Assembly: GCA_028281945.1 (NCBI GenBank)
Contig: JANQIW010000016.1
Span: forward strand, 1 to 37,464
DNA from: Prochloraceae cyanobacterium PL24a_bin.78
GTDB lineage: Bacteria; Cyanobacteriota; Cyanobacteriia; Cyanobacteriales; JANQIW01
Reading direction: 5' to 3'
DNA: 37,464 bases
Each line of letters opens with the position of its first letter. Positions within the stretch are counted from its first letter, which is position 1. The notes under the pieces were generated by a model. That model did no database searches and was not told the origin of the DNA. It saw only the letters and a list, made by a program, of their open reading frames with translations. Both the position numbers and the translations under genes were made by a program. Shown in pieces: positions 26,561 through 34,557 of this stretch.

Positions 26561-27961
26561 ATGATAACCAAGATGAAAATACCAACTTTATCAACACCTT
26601 CCTGGAAACAAAAAATTCATTGGATTCTGAATCCTGTTAGCTATATGGAAAATAATGCTAAATCTTATCCAGATATTTTTGATGCTGATGTGGTAGGGTT
26701 TGATAATTCTCTAATATATGTAAATCATCCTCAAGGAATTCAACAACTTCTTAGTAATGATAGTAAGATTTTTTCTACTCCGGGAGATTTTAATCGTATT
26801 TTACAACCAATAGTTGGAGATTATTCTATATTATTACTAGAAAACGATAAGCACAAAAAGAGGAGAAAATTATTAATACCTCCATTTCATGGCAATCGAA
26901 TGGTAAATTATGGTGAGTTAATCTTAAAGCTTTGTCATCAAATCTTTGCTAAGTTACCACAAGATAAACCTTTTGTCGCCCGTCAACTGATGCAAGAAAT
27001 TTCTCTTCAAGTTATTTTACAAGCAGTCTATGGGGTTTATGAGGGAGACAATTACGAACAATTAAAATCTTTAATTGGTTCAATGACAGATTTATTTCGC
27101 TCCACTTTAACATCTACTTTCCTTTTTTTCAAATTTCTACAACAAGATTTAGGCCCTTGGAGTCCTTGGGGTAATTTTATTCGCAATCGAGAAGCTATTG
27201 ATATCCTAATTTATAAGGAAATAGCTCAACGTCATCAACAATCTCATGAAGAGAGTCAAGATATTCTTTCACTATTAATGTCGGCTCGTGATGAAGATGG
27301 TAACCCTATGACTGAACAAGAATTACGAGATGAGTTGATGACTTTAATGTTTGCAGGTCATGAAACTACTGCTACTGCTATGTCTTGGGCACTCTATTGG
27401 ATTTATAAATTACCTGAAGTACGAACAAAATTACTTCAAGAGTTGGATTCTTTAGGCGAATCTCCAGATCCTATGGCAATTTCTCGTCTTCCTTATCTAA
27501 CTGCTGTTTGTCAAGAAACTCTAAGAATTTATCCTGTGGGTATGTTGACTTTCCCTCGATTAGTGAAAGAACCTGTTGAATTACTAGGTTATGAATTAGA
27601 ACCAGATAATATTGTTGTTGGTTGTATATATTTAGTCCATCAAAGAGAAGATTTATATCCCCAACCAAAGCAGTTTAAACCTGAAAGGTTTTTGGAAAAA
27701 CAATATTCTCCTTATGAATTTATTCCTTTTGGTGGTGGTAGTCGTCGTTGCATTGGTGATGCTTTAGCTTTATTTGAAATGAAGTTAGCTATTGCTACAA
27801 TTGTTTCTAATTATGATTTAGAGTTAGCAGATTCTCGCCCTGAAAAACCTAAGCGTCGAGGGGTTACTCTCGCTCCGGAAAGAGGTGTGAAAATGCTATT
27901 TAAAGGCCATCGTCTCAAGTCTACTGCTGAAAGACAAAAGGAAGCACTAACTACTAAATAA
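26561..27961 (+). CDS. Cytochrome P450 (CYP110-like)
   Basis: A 466-aa haem-thiolate monooxygenase. The I-helix oxygen-activation motif is FAGHETT (264-270), ExxR is E319-T-L-R322, and PERF is at 374-377. The haem loop FGGGSRRCIG has the ligand Cys397. There is no N-terminal membrane anchor, so it is a soluble bacterial type that needs ferredoxin and a reductase. The overall pattern, including the PFHGNRM segment and the opening with WILNPVSYMENN, is close to CYP110, a cyanobacteria-specific family able to hydroxylate fatty acids and other hydrophobic compounds. ATG at 26561 is used, and Met5 is an alternative start. The true substrate is unknown. Confidence 0.92.
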   Translation: MITKMKIPTLSTPSWKQKIHWILNPVSYMENNAKSYPDIFDADVVGFDNSLIYVNHPQGIQQLLSNDSKIFSTPGDFNRILQPIVGDYSILLLENDKHKKRRKLLIPPFHGNRMVNYGELILKLCHQIFAKLPQDKPFVARQLMQEISLQVILQAVYGVYEGDNYEQLKSLIGSMTDLFRSTLTSTFLFFKFLQQDLGPWSPWGNFIRNREAIDILIYKEIAQRHQQSHEESQDILSLLMSARDEDGNPMTEQELRDELMTLMFAGHETTATAMSWALYWIYKLPEVRTKLLQELDSLGESPDPMAISRLPYLTAVCQETLRIYPVGMLTFPRLVKEPVELLGYELEPDNIVVGCIYLVHQREDLYPQPKQFKPERFLEKQYSPYEFIPFGGGSRRCIGDALALFEMKLAIATIVSNYDLELADSRPEKPKRRGVTLAPERGVKMLFKGHRLKSTAERQKEALTTK

Positions 27962-27995
27962 TTTTTGATCAACAATACTAATGTCTTGCTAATAT

Positions 27996-28028
27996 CCTAT
28001 AGCTATTCAGAAAAATCCTAGCTATAGG
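27996..28028. terminator. Hairpin between convergent P450 and spy-like genes
   Basis: CCTATAGCT (27996-28004) pairs perfectly with AGCTATAGG (28020-28028) around a 15-nt loop. It has no long T-run. Its place between two gene ends suggests a bidirectional terminator or RNA-stabilising hairpin. Confidence 0.5.
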
Positions 28029-28067
28029 TACATAAGTATTAATAGTATTAATTAATATGATTCTGAT

Positions 28068-28559
28068 TTAGGGCCGATTCAAATTCTCTTCAATCCTTTC
28101 TCTATATTCTTCTTGTATTGCTAATAGCTGACTGCGTTGTGTTGGAGTGAGAATTTCTCTAATTTCTAATCTACTTTCAAGATGTAAATTAGCTATTTCT
28201 TGACGTAAGAAAGTCATTTCTTGGTGCTTAATACGAATATTATCCGCAGATTCATTTCCTGCCATTAAATTACTTAATTCACTTCTCATGGTGCGTAATT
28301 GTTCTTTTTTCGGGGAAATTTGCCCTCGATATTTTTCTCTAATGGTTTTTATTTCTTGTTTTTGTTGTTGTGTTAAATCTAATTTTTCCAATACAAGCTC
28401 TCTTCTAAAGCCTCTTTTTCTCGATCTAGGAAATCTTTGTGCAATTAAATCTTGATTTGAATCCAAGTTTGAATCAGATAAAGACTGTGCTAAAACCATA
28501 TTACTACTGATGGAAACGGTTAATATGCTGGCTAATACAGAAATTTTTGCTAATGACAT
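28068..28559 (-). CDS. Spy/CpxP-family periplasmic protein (second copy)
   Basis: A 163-aa protein with a signal peptide (MSLAKISVLASILTVSISSN, cleavage probably near VLAQS at about 25). The mature part is an antiparallel helical LTxxQ-type domain: LDLTQQQKQEIKTIREKYRG near the middle and ILTPTQRSQLLAIQEEYRER near the end. Spy/CpxP/CnrX-like proteins in the periplasm bind unfolded protein or metal and report envelope stress. It is the last gene of the ECF sigma operon and a close paralogue of the gene just upstream, 68 bp away. GAGAGG lies about 9 nt before the ATG. Confidence 0.82.
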   Translation of the reverse strand: MSLAKISVLASILTVSISSNMVLAQSLSDSNLDSNQDLIAQRFPRSRKRGFRRELVLEKLDLTQQQKQEIKTIREKYRGQISPKKEQLRTMRSELSNLMAGNESADNIRIKHQEMTFLRQEIANLHLESRLEIREILTPTQRSQLLAIQEEYRERIEENLNRP

Positions 28560-28627
28560 TGTAAATACCTCTCTTTTTTTAGTTAAATAAACAAAGTTTT
28601 AAAATTTTTAAGGGTTTTAAGATTTTT

Positions 28628-29116
28628 CTAACGACTACCAAGTCGATTGCGGATCTTATCTCCATATTGTTGAATGATTTGTGCTAACTGAGTGCGTTGG
28701 CTTGGGGTAAGAATTTCACGCATTTCTAAAACGCTTTCAAAGTATAAATTATTAATTTGCTGTTGTAAGCTAGAAACTTCTTGATGTTTAGCTCGAATCA
28801 CTTCTATGGAACTATTCCCTACCATTAAATTACTTAAATCTTGTTTGGCTTGTCTTAAATTTTGTCTACGAGGAAGAATTAATGCTTGATATTTTCTACG
28901 AATTCTTTCCATCTCCTGTTTTTGTTGGTCAGATAAATTAAGAATTGCTAATACATTGCCCCGTTTAATTTCTGTTTCTGTCTGTTTGTTAAAATTTGCT
29001 GGAATATTATGTTTAAATTTATTTAAATCTAAGGGCTTTATGGGTTCTGCTAATACTAGGTTTCCCATAGTAGAAAAGCTAATTATGGTTGCTAGAAGAG
29101 AAATTTTGCCTAACAA
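28628..29116 (-). CDS. Spy/CpxP-family periplasmic protein (first copy)
   Basis: A 162-aa paralogue of the following gene with the same layout: signal peptide (MLGKISLLATIISFSTMGNL, cleavage near VLAEP), then LNLSDQQKQEMERIRRKYQA and ILTPSQRTQLAQIIQQYGDK with the two LTxxQ-like repeats. The shared middle segment (LSNLMVGNSS here, LSNLMAGNES in the partner) points to a recent tandem duplication. The likely role is a periplasmic sensor or chaperone that feeds back on the sigma/anti-sigma pair. It starts 28 bp after the anti-sigma gene, with AGGAGG-like GGAGGTCATTAAAATC before the start. Confidence 0.82.
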   Translation of the reverse strand: MLGKISLLATIISFSTMGNLVLAEPIKPLDLNKFKHNIPANFNKQTETEIKRGNVLAILNLSDQQKQEMERIRRKYQALILPRRQNLRQAKQDLSNLMVGNSSIEVIRAKHQEVSSLQQQINNLYFESVLEMREILTPSQRTQLAQIIQQYGDKIRNRLGSR

Positions 29117-29144
29117 GATTTTAATGACCTCCTAATCTGATTAT

Positions 29145-29546
29145 TTATTTGTTAGATGAGTTTGAAGTATATGAGTATTCATAATTTGGCTCGGTTAACA
29201 CAGACCAATCGGTATTGTTTTCATAAAGATCATTATTAAAAGAGGTGTCCATTAAAACACCATTCCAACTATTAACTACAAATTCTTCTAATTCATAGGT
29301 TTGAGTTATAGATTGTTGCCAAAGATGACTTCCCCAACTCAGGAGTAAACCCGCGGCTATGGCCGTAGGCAAACCCCAAATGATACTATTATGATTCCGC
29401 CGTTTCTTGATATAAGCTTGAGGGGTAGACTCAATCAAATTTATTAATCGATCTTCAAAATCTGGTATATTTTCCGGGGCTTTGCCATGATATTGACGGA
29501 GAAATTTCACTAATTTTTTTTCTCTATCGTTATAAAAGTTTGTCAT
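29145..29546 (-). CDS. Probable anti-sigma factor (single-pass membrane protein)
   Basis: A 133-aa protein with a cytoplasmic N-terminal part of about 50 residues (DREKKLVKFLRQYHGKAPE), one transmembrane helix (about 54-76; IIWGLPTAIAAGLLLSWGSH) and a short acidic periplasmic tail. The size, topology and 4-bp overlap (ATGA) with the sigma gene are what mark it as the anti-sigma factor. It lacks the HxxxCxxC zinc motif of ZAS anti-sigmas, so it is of another type. The periplasmic tail is too small for much sensing, so the Spy-like proteins may do that. Assignment rests mainly on context. Confidence 0.72.
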   Translation of the reverse strand: MTNFYNDREKKLVKFLRQYHGKAPENIPDFEDRLINLIESTPQAYIKKRRNHNSIIWGLPTAIAAGLLLSWGSHLWQQSITQTYELEEFVVNSWNGVLMDTSFNNDLYENNTDWSVLTEPNYEYSYTSNSSNK

Positions 29547-30100
29547 AATGAGATTCCTTCTTGTTTGAGAAATTTGCGCAGGGAATTACGAGCATGAAAT
29601 AAGCGGGATTTCACTGTTCCCAAAGGGACATTTAATATTTTAGCAACTTCTTTTTGTGGTATGTCTTCTAAATCATGTAATACTAAAACCGCACGATGTT
29701 CTAGACTAAGATTTTTAAGGCCACGTTTGACTAAATCTTGGTAATGTATTTCCATTAAATCTTGATTCTCAGAGGAAAATTCTTCTTTTTCTTCGTAGTT
29801 TTCCCTTTCTCGTTGACTTTTGGCAAATTTTTTTCTTTGATCTGTTGCTACATTCCAAGTTATTCTGTATAGCCAAGTTGAAAAATATGATGCTTCTCTT
29901 AGCTTTGGCAATCCTTTCCATACTCTCAAAAATACTTCTTGAACTAAATCATCTAAAAAGCGATCGCCACAAAGTTGGTATAAAGTCGATCGTACTCGCC
30001 GATGATAACGTCTGTATATTTGACGAAATGATTCACTATCCCCTTTTTGGCACTTTTGCACCAGTTGTTTTTCTGTAGTACGAGAGCACTCAGTTAACAC
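29543..30100 (-). CDS. ECF (group 4/3-type) RNA polymerase sigma factor
   Basis: A 185-aa extracytoplasmic-function sigma factor. Region 2 is FRQIYRRYHRRVRSTLYQLC with DLVQEVFLRVWKGLPKLRE and STWLYRITWNVATDQRKK (about 22-96). Region 4 is NLSLEHRAVLVLHDLEDIPQ with KEVAKILNVPLGTVKSRLF (about 128-175). Region 3 is absent, as expected. The start is GTG at 30100, with AAGGA about 11 nt upstream. The operon (sigma, anti-sigma, two Spy-like proteins) resembles, from memory, the sigH region of Synechocystis (sll0856-0858), but orthology is not proven. An ECF-type promoter sits upstream, consistent with autoregulation. Confidence 0.92.
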   Translation of the reverse strand: MLTECSRTTEKQLVQKCQKGDSESFRQIYRRYHRRVRSTLYQLCGDRFLDDLVQEVFLRVWKGLPKLREASYFSTWLYRITWNVATDQRKKFAKSQRERENYEEKEEFSSENQDLMEIHYQDLVKRGLKNLSLEHRAVLVLHDLEDIPQKEVAKILNVPLGTVKSRLFHARNSLRKFLKQEGISL

Positions 30101-30136
30101 TTTGATTATGTTCCTTTTGAGCTTGTTCTTGTTATT

Positions 30137-30165
30137 TTAGACTGCAATTTTTTTCTTGAGGTTCA
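30137..30165 (-). promoter_or_regulatory. ECF-type promoter upstream of the sigma operon
   Basis: On the minus strand TGAACC (30160-30165) and GTCTAA (30137-30142) are 17 nt apart. The pair matches the AAC-containing -35 and GTC-containing -10 typical of ECF sigma promoters and is unlike the housekeeping consensus. The predicted start is about 30 nt before the GTG start codon, as expected for autoregulation. Confidence 0.6.
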
Positions 30166-30301
30166 AATATATTTATTAATAATTTCTGTTTGGACATATT
30201 CGATCCCAATGTATTATAATAGTAGTTAGTTAATATTAAAATTTTATTATTTTGAAATTATTATTATCTTTTTAGACTCTTATAACATTAGGAAAAGTTC
30301 A

Positions 30302-30580
30302 ATGAAATGCGAATTATGTCAACGGGAAATGCCTCGCTTAACTATCCATCATCTTACTCCTCGGCAAGCAGTAAAGCGCAAAAAAGCTGATCCCGGACCA
30401 GTTATTAACATTTGCTCTCCTTGTCATCGTCAAATCCATGCCCTATTTTCTAATGTTGAATTAGCTAAAAATCTTAATTCTGTGGAGAAACTTAAAAATG
30501 AACCTAAGTTTCATAAATTTTTGTTGTGGATTCAAAAACAAAATCCTTATAAGCGTGTTCGAGTATTTTCTAAACACTAG
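30302..30580 (+). CDS. Small HNH endonuclease-like protein
   Basis: A 92-aa protein with a zinc-stabilised HNH fold: Cys3-x2-Cys6, the catalytic pair His16-His17 in LTIHHLTP, then Cys38-x2-Cys41-His42 and His46 (CSPCHRQIH). The beta-beta-alpha-metal nuclease core takes up most of the chain, and the C-terminal 40 residues are helical and basic. Short stand-alone HNH proteins are common in cyanobacteria and may be DNA repair or nicking enzymes; the role is unknown. Divergent from the ECF operon with about 200 bp between, and followed 41 bp later by the DUF1232 gene. Confidence 0.82.
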   Translation: MKCELCQREMPRLTIHHLTPRQAVKRKKADPGPVINICSPCHRQIHALFSNVELAKNLNSVEKLKNEPKFHKFLLWIQKQNPYKRVRVFSKH

Positions 30581-30621
30581 TAGTCGTAAAATTGTTATCT
30601 TAAAAGAGTAAAAGTATTTAG

Positions 30622-31728
30622 GTGCTTATTTTGAAGATTAAACAAAATTTACTTAAAAAATTTCAAAAAACAGACAATCAATTAAATTCTCCAGAGAATC
30701 CAGAAAAGATTAATCATACGAATAGCAATGATTCTAAAGCTAATGGAATCCAAAATAAATTTCAAAACTTTTTTTATAATATCAAAAACATTAATCAAAA
30801 ATTAGGAGAAAAATTGCCTAATAAATTCCCCGGTTCTAAAAGTCAAGAAACTCAAAACTTGCCAAAATCAACACCAAATCACCAAGAAAAAAGTAGTTTT
30901 TTAGGGAAACAAATCTCAAGAATTAAACTTAGTTTTACTAAAGAAAATGGTGAAACATTAGATAATTCTGTCGATAAATCTCCCATTAATCAAAATCTTA
31001 AATTTCCAAAAATATTAGAGAACTTTAAAAAACCTGATAGTTTTCAAAAAGGAGAAAACCTACCAAATAATAAAAATAGAACAACTCCAAAAGACCAAGA
31101 AAATCAGCAAAAATCAACCAGTTTTTTCAGAAGACAAATAACCAAAATCAAGCTTCCTTTTACTAAGAAAAATCTTGAAAAATCAAATAATAATGTCAAA
31201 TATCCAGAAATATTAGATCAATTTTCAGAATCCCGTCGCCTCAAAAAAATAGAGGAGAAATTAGATGATCAAAAATTGACCAAAGTTAAATTAATTTTTG
31301 AAAAATTCCTCAACCAAGTCAAGCCTGAAGACATCGAAAAGATTAATCAAAACTTAGAAAAAATGTATCGCGGACGCATTAAAGAAATTTGGCCTAAAAT
31401 TCAAGGTTTAGCAAAAATGATTCGCGATCCCCAATCAGGCTGGCGCAGTAAAGCATTAGCCATTGCTAGTTTGGTATATTTAATTTCTCCATTTGATGCT
31501 ATTCCAGATGTTATACCCATTGCCGGATTAGCTGATGATGCTGCTTTAATTATTGCTGTAACTTCAACTTTAGCTTATGAATTAGAAAAATATCTCATCA
31601 AACAAGTGGAAAATCATGCCGAAATTGAAATCAAAAAATACAATAAGATTGTGAGGATAACTTTAATTGGTAGTATTATTAGTGCTGTTTTAACCATAAT
31701 AGTTAAATATATTTTAAATCAATTATGA
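30622..31728 (+). CDS. YkvA/DUF1232-domain membrane protein with Asn/Lys-rich N-terminus
   Basis: A 368-aa protein. Residues 1-200 are Lys/Asn/Ser-rich and probably disordered. They contain a duplicated motif, FLGKQISRIKLSFTKEN at about 93-109 and FFRRQITKIKLPFTKKN at about 168-184. The C-terminal DUF1232 (YkvA-like) domain has SLVYLISPFDAIPDVIPIAG and LADDAALIIAVTSTLAYELE, two hydrophobic hairpin helices. A last helix (LIGSIISAVLTIIVKYIL) anchors the end in a membrane. The start taken is GTG at 30622; TTG at 30631 is possible and neither has a strong ribosome-binding site. The stop overlaps the next gene's ATG (ATGA). The molecular role of DUF1232 is unknown. Confidence 0.75.
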   Translation: MLILKIKQNLLKKFQKTDNQLNSPENPEKINHTNSNDSKANGIQNKFQNFFYNIKNINQKLGEKLPNKFPGSKSQETQNLPKSTPNHQEKSSFLGKQISRIKLSFTKENGETLDNSVDKSPINQNLKFPKILENFKKPDSFQKGENLPNNKNRTTPKDQENQQKSTSFFRRQITKIKLPFTKKNLEKSNNNVKYPEILDQFSESRRLKKIEEKLDDQKLTKVKLIFEKFLNQVKPEDIEKINQNLEKMYRGRIKEIWPKIQGLAKMIRDPQSGWRSKALAIASLVYLISPFDAIPDVIPIAGLADDAALIIAVTSTLAYELEKYLIKQVENHAEIEIKKYNKIVRITLIGSIISAVLTIIVKYILNQL

Positions 31729-31988
31729 TTAACTTTTATCTAGTTTATCGTTTAATTTTATTAGGATTTACCCTTTATGGAGTATTTAATTTTATCATAG
31801 TCCTGATTAAACTTCTCAAATACAAAGAATATTATGATAAAGTTCCTAATTTTCTTAAAAATTATTTCGCAAAAAAGGGAACTGTTATTGTAGAAAACCA
31901 ATTTAACCAACAAAAACAACCAATCCTAACTAATGCAATTCTTCTTTTAATCTTGATAATTTTAAATTTTATTCTCTTAATATATTAG
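31725..31988 (+). CDS. Small two-helix membrane protein
   Basis: An 87-aa protein with two hydrophobic helices (about 3-28, YLVYRLILLGFTLYGVFNFI; and about 70-87, AILLLILIILNFILLIY) joined by a basic loop with FLKNYFAKKG. No known family. Its ATG overlaps the stop of the DUF1232 gene by 4 bp, so translation is coupled and the two products probably act in one membrane complex or process. Confidence 0.7.
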   Translation: MINFYLVYRLILLGFTLYGVFNFIIVLIKLLKYKEYYDKVPNFLKNYFAKKGTVIVENQFNQQKQPILTNAILLLILIILNFILLIY

Positions 31989-32081
31989 ATAATATGTAAA
32001 AATTTCTTGAAACAAACTTAAAAAAAATTTCTCTAACTTCACCAAATAGAAAATAGATATGATATACTAAAAAGATAACCC

Positions 32082-32162
32082 GCGGATGTGGTGGAATGGT
32101 AGACACGCACGCTTGAGGTGCGTGTGGCTTATGCTATGCGAGTTCGACTCTCGCCATCCGCA
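32082..32162 (+). tRNA. tRNA-Leu (anticodon GAG)
   Basis: The acceptor stem GCGGATG/CATCCGC is perfect, with discriminator A at 32162. Anticodon stem CACGC/GCGTG encloses loop TTGAGGT, giving anticodon GAG for CUU/CUC codons. The long 13-nt variable arm (class II) and the T arm GCGAG-TTCGACT-CTCGC fit tRNA-Leu. CCA is not encoded. TATACT at 32063-32068 is a likely -10 box. An open frame across the gene (32086-32283) is an artefact. Confidence 0.96.
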
Positions 32163-32511
32163 TTTGAGAAATACATTTGAGATATTATCAACTTTTACGA
32201 AAGTTTTATGTAAAATTGGTGATAAATTCTTACTATTTATCTATCACTATATTTTTACCAACAGAAATTATTATGAAGTATAATAGGAGATAACTATTAT
32301 AGGTAATTTCTTCTTGTATTAAGGCAGAAATTAAAATAATTTGTAGTTTAGAAATCAAAGAAAAAATCTAAAATACTATATTTTGAATAATTTGATATGC
32401 TTGACTATGACTTATTTTCTTTTAACTATAATTATTTCTTATCTCTTTGATCTTATAGTTTTGCTAAAAACCACAAAAAATAAGATTATTTATCTCTTAT
32501 TATCATAATTT
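32163..32511. other. Spacer between tRNA-Leu and the trypsin-like protease gene
   Basis: 349 bp of AT-rich DNA. TTGACT near 32401 and TATAAT near 32427 are 20 nt apart, a poorly spaced promoter candidate for the protease gene. Nothing else is supported. Confidence 0.35.
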
Positions 32512-33336
32512 ATGAAGAATAAAACAATATTAATGAAACTTAAAAGCGCAATAAAACTGGATTCCCTTAGTTATTCAGTTAGCCTATTAATATTATTAGT
32601 AACAGTAATTTTAGCTTTTAATTTATATCAAAATAAAGTAAATCAGCAATCTTTAGGATCTTTAGAAGCAATTGCCCATTTAAAAGAAAAAGAATTAAAA
32701 GACTGCGCACGACAAATTACAGTAAAAGTTTTTGCAGAAGATACTTGGGGATCGGGAATTATTATAAAAAAACAAGGATCGATTTATACAATTTTAACCA
32801 ATGCTCACGTTTTAGTTGCCATTGAAGATAAATATAGTATTCAAACACCAGATGGTTTAGTGTATCAAGCTTTTCATGTTGAAGGTATTGACTTTACTAA
32901 TTATGATTTAGCTCTATTACAATTTAACTCAGATAAAGAATATGAAGTAGCAACAATTGGAGAATCTTCTAAAATGAAACAAGGAGATCAAGTAGTTGCC
33001 AGTGGATTTCCTTTTTATAAAGATACCTCTCAGGAGGAAGATTTGAAATATACTGAAGGAGAAATAACTATAATTACAGAAAAATCTCTTGAAGATGGCT
33101 ATCAAATTGGTTATAGTAATGAAATTAAAAAAGGAATGAGTGGTGGTCCAGTGATAAATTTGCAAGGGGAAGTCATAGCAGTTAATGGAATACATCCCTA
33201 TCCTCTGTTTGGAAATCCTTATATTTATTCTGATGGTTCCGAACCTCCTTCACATCTCAAAGATGTTATGTTTCGCTCTAGTTTTGCTATCCCTATTGAA
33301 ACTTTTTTAGACTTAGCACCTCAGTTTAGCAATTAA
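32512..33336 (+). CDS. Membrane-anchored trypsin-like serine protease
   Basis: A 274-aa protein. One transmembrane helix (about 21-41; YSVSLLILLVTVILAFNLY) anchors a chymotrypsin-fold domain. The triad is His99 (LTNAHV), Asp132 (NYDLALL) and Ser210 (GMSGGPV), with WGSGIII as the strand before the His. There is no PDZ domain, so it is not a full HtrA/Deg. The protease part probably faces the periplasm or thylakoid lumen. The next gene on the strand encodes a secreted COP23-domain protein, an association I have seen repeatedly in cyanobacteria. ATG at 32512 is used, and Met8 is possible. Substrate unknown. Confidence 0.86.
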   Translation: MKNKTILMKLKSAIKLDSLSYSVSLLILLVTVILAFNLYQNKVNQQSLGSLEAIAHLKEKELKDCARQITVKVFAEDTWGSGIIIKKQGSIYTILTNAHVLVAIEDKYSIQTPDGLVYQAFHVEGIDFTNYDLALLQFNSDKEYEVATIGESSKMKQGDQVVASGFPFYKDTSQEEDLKYTEGEITIITEKSLEDGYQIGYSNEIKKGMSGGPVINLQGEVIAVNGIHPYPLFGNPYIYSDGSEPPSHLKDVMFRSSFAIPIETFLDLAPQFSN

Positions 33337-33436
33337 TTCAACCAATTAAATCAATCTACTAATTTTTTTCAATCATCTACATTTCCTAGGATTATTGGTT
33401 ATAATAGATATAATATTAGTCCAGCTTTGATTAGCT

Positions 33437-34090
33437 ATGAAATTAAAATCACTAACTTCAATATTGACTATTTCCGCATTCACATTGATTAGTACTGTAA
33501 CAACTAATCAATTAGTTCGCGCACAAGGGCAAACTTCACGATCGACTTTTTTCTGTGGTAGTTGGGAAGGTGTGCCCACAACCATGGCCCGAACTCCAAC
33601 AGGAGAAGTTCCAGTTATCCGTTGGGCATCAAATTATTTCTCTGGTGGAGGATATGATAATCAAACTCGTTGCAATATTGTATCTGATAAATTCCAAGAG
33701 TTTAACCAACAAGGTATTTTACAATATATGACCACCGGACGTAGCAATGGTTACAATATCGTCTGTGTTGCCCAATCTCAAGGTGGTAGTTGTGCAGGGC
33801 AATTGTTTACTCTTAAACAAGGAAGTGATCCTAATCAAACTTTACAAAGATTAATGCAAGTGCGCAATCGTGCTAGTGGCCCTTTGACTGAAAATCGCGG
33901 TCGGGTTTATATTAATATGGATCAATACCTTGAAGAAGCAACGGCTTCAGCATCTCCTAATACAACTAATTCAACCAATAATACTTTAGATCCTAATTCA
34001 ACTAACAATACTTTAGATCCTAATCCAACTCAAAATCATAATCAAAATAATTCTAACCAATCTGAGCCATCTTCTGGAGGGCTTTGGTAA
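33437..34090 (+). CDS. COP23-domain secreted protein
   Basis: A 217-aa protein with a signal peptide (MKLKSLTSILTISAFTLIST; cleavage near VRAQ at about 30). The COP23 domain follows (about 37-165; FFCGSWEGVPTTMARTPTGE, VPVIRWASNYF, four Cys likely in disulphides, and a tail with GRVYINMDQYLEE). It is named after the circadian-oscillating protein of 23 kDa from a unicellular nitrogen-fixing cyanobacterium; biochemical function is unknown. The last 45 residues are low complexity, with a 9-residue repeat NSTNNTLDP present twice. It lies 100 bp after the trypsin-like protease gene and may serve as its partner or substrate. Confidence 0.85.
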   Translation: MKLKSLTSILTISAFTLISTVTTNQLVRAQGQTSRSTFFCGSWEGVPTTMARTPTGEVPVIRWASNYFSGGGYDNQTRCNIVSDKFQEFNQQGILQYMTTGRSNGYNIVCVAQSQGGSCAGQLFTLKQGSDPNQTLQRLMQVRNRASGPLTENRGRVYINMDQYLEEATASASPNTTNSTNNTLDPNSTNNTLDPNPTQNHNQNNSNQSEPSSGGLW

Positions 34091-34209
34091 TAATTATCTC
34101 ATAATTAGAATCCTTCTTTATTTCTTGAATCTGCGAGGAGGTAAGGAAGGATAGATTATAAATAATAAATAATAACTAAAAAATATCAACAATATTCATC
34201 AAAACTAAC

Positions 34210-34557
34210 TCAATTTTCCATATTTAATCGCTCTCGCCAAGATCGATTACCTTCAATGGTTAGAATAACCCTTTTATATTCTTCTTCTTCTAATTCTAAA
34301 ATTAAAAAATTTTTATCTTCCGTAGCATACCAAAACTCTTTACCATTTTTTGTATAATAAGTTCCAGCTTTAATTAATCCTGGAAAAAATGTACCCGGTG
34401 CCCGTAACTCACACCAAATTATTTCTGGACGATTGATTGTTACCTTTTTAATATGAGATAGAGGTATTCGCATCAGTTTATCCCAAGTAAAAGCAAAGAA
34501 TTGTTCATACCATTCCCATTTAATTTCGAGAAAATCATCAATTATCTTTAAAATCAT
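34210..34557 (-). CDS. PH-like small protein
   Basis: A 115-aa soluble protein with an alternating strand pattern (FLEIKWEWYEQFFAFTWDKL; MRIPLSHIKKVTINRP; IIWCELRAPGTFFPGLIKAG; TYYTKNGKEFWYATEDKNFL; ILELEEEEYKRVILTIE) and a C-terminal helix. This is the look of bacterial PH-fold domains, seven strands and a capping helix. No signal peptide. Its start overlaps the muramidase stop by 4 bp, so it is translationally coupled to it. Function unknown, and the PH assignment is by pattern. Confidence 0.65.
   Translation of the reverse strand: MILKIIDDFLEIKWEWYEQFFAFTWDKLMRIPLSHIKKVTINRPEIIWCELRAPGTFFPGLIKAGTYYTKNGKEFWYATEDKNFLILELEEEEYKRVILTIEGNRSWRERLNMEN

Noticed and set aside
32086..32283. 65-codon plus-strand frame
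   Set aside because: It covers tRNA-Leu and would translate the tRNA sequence.
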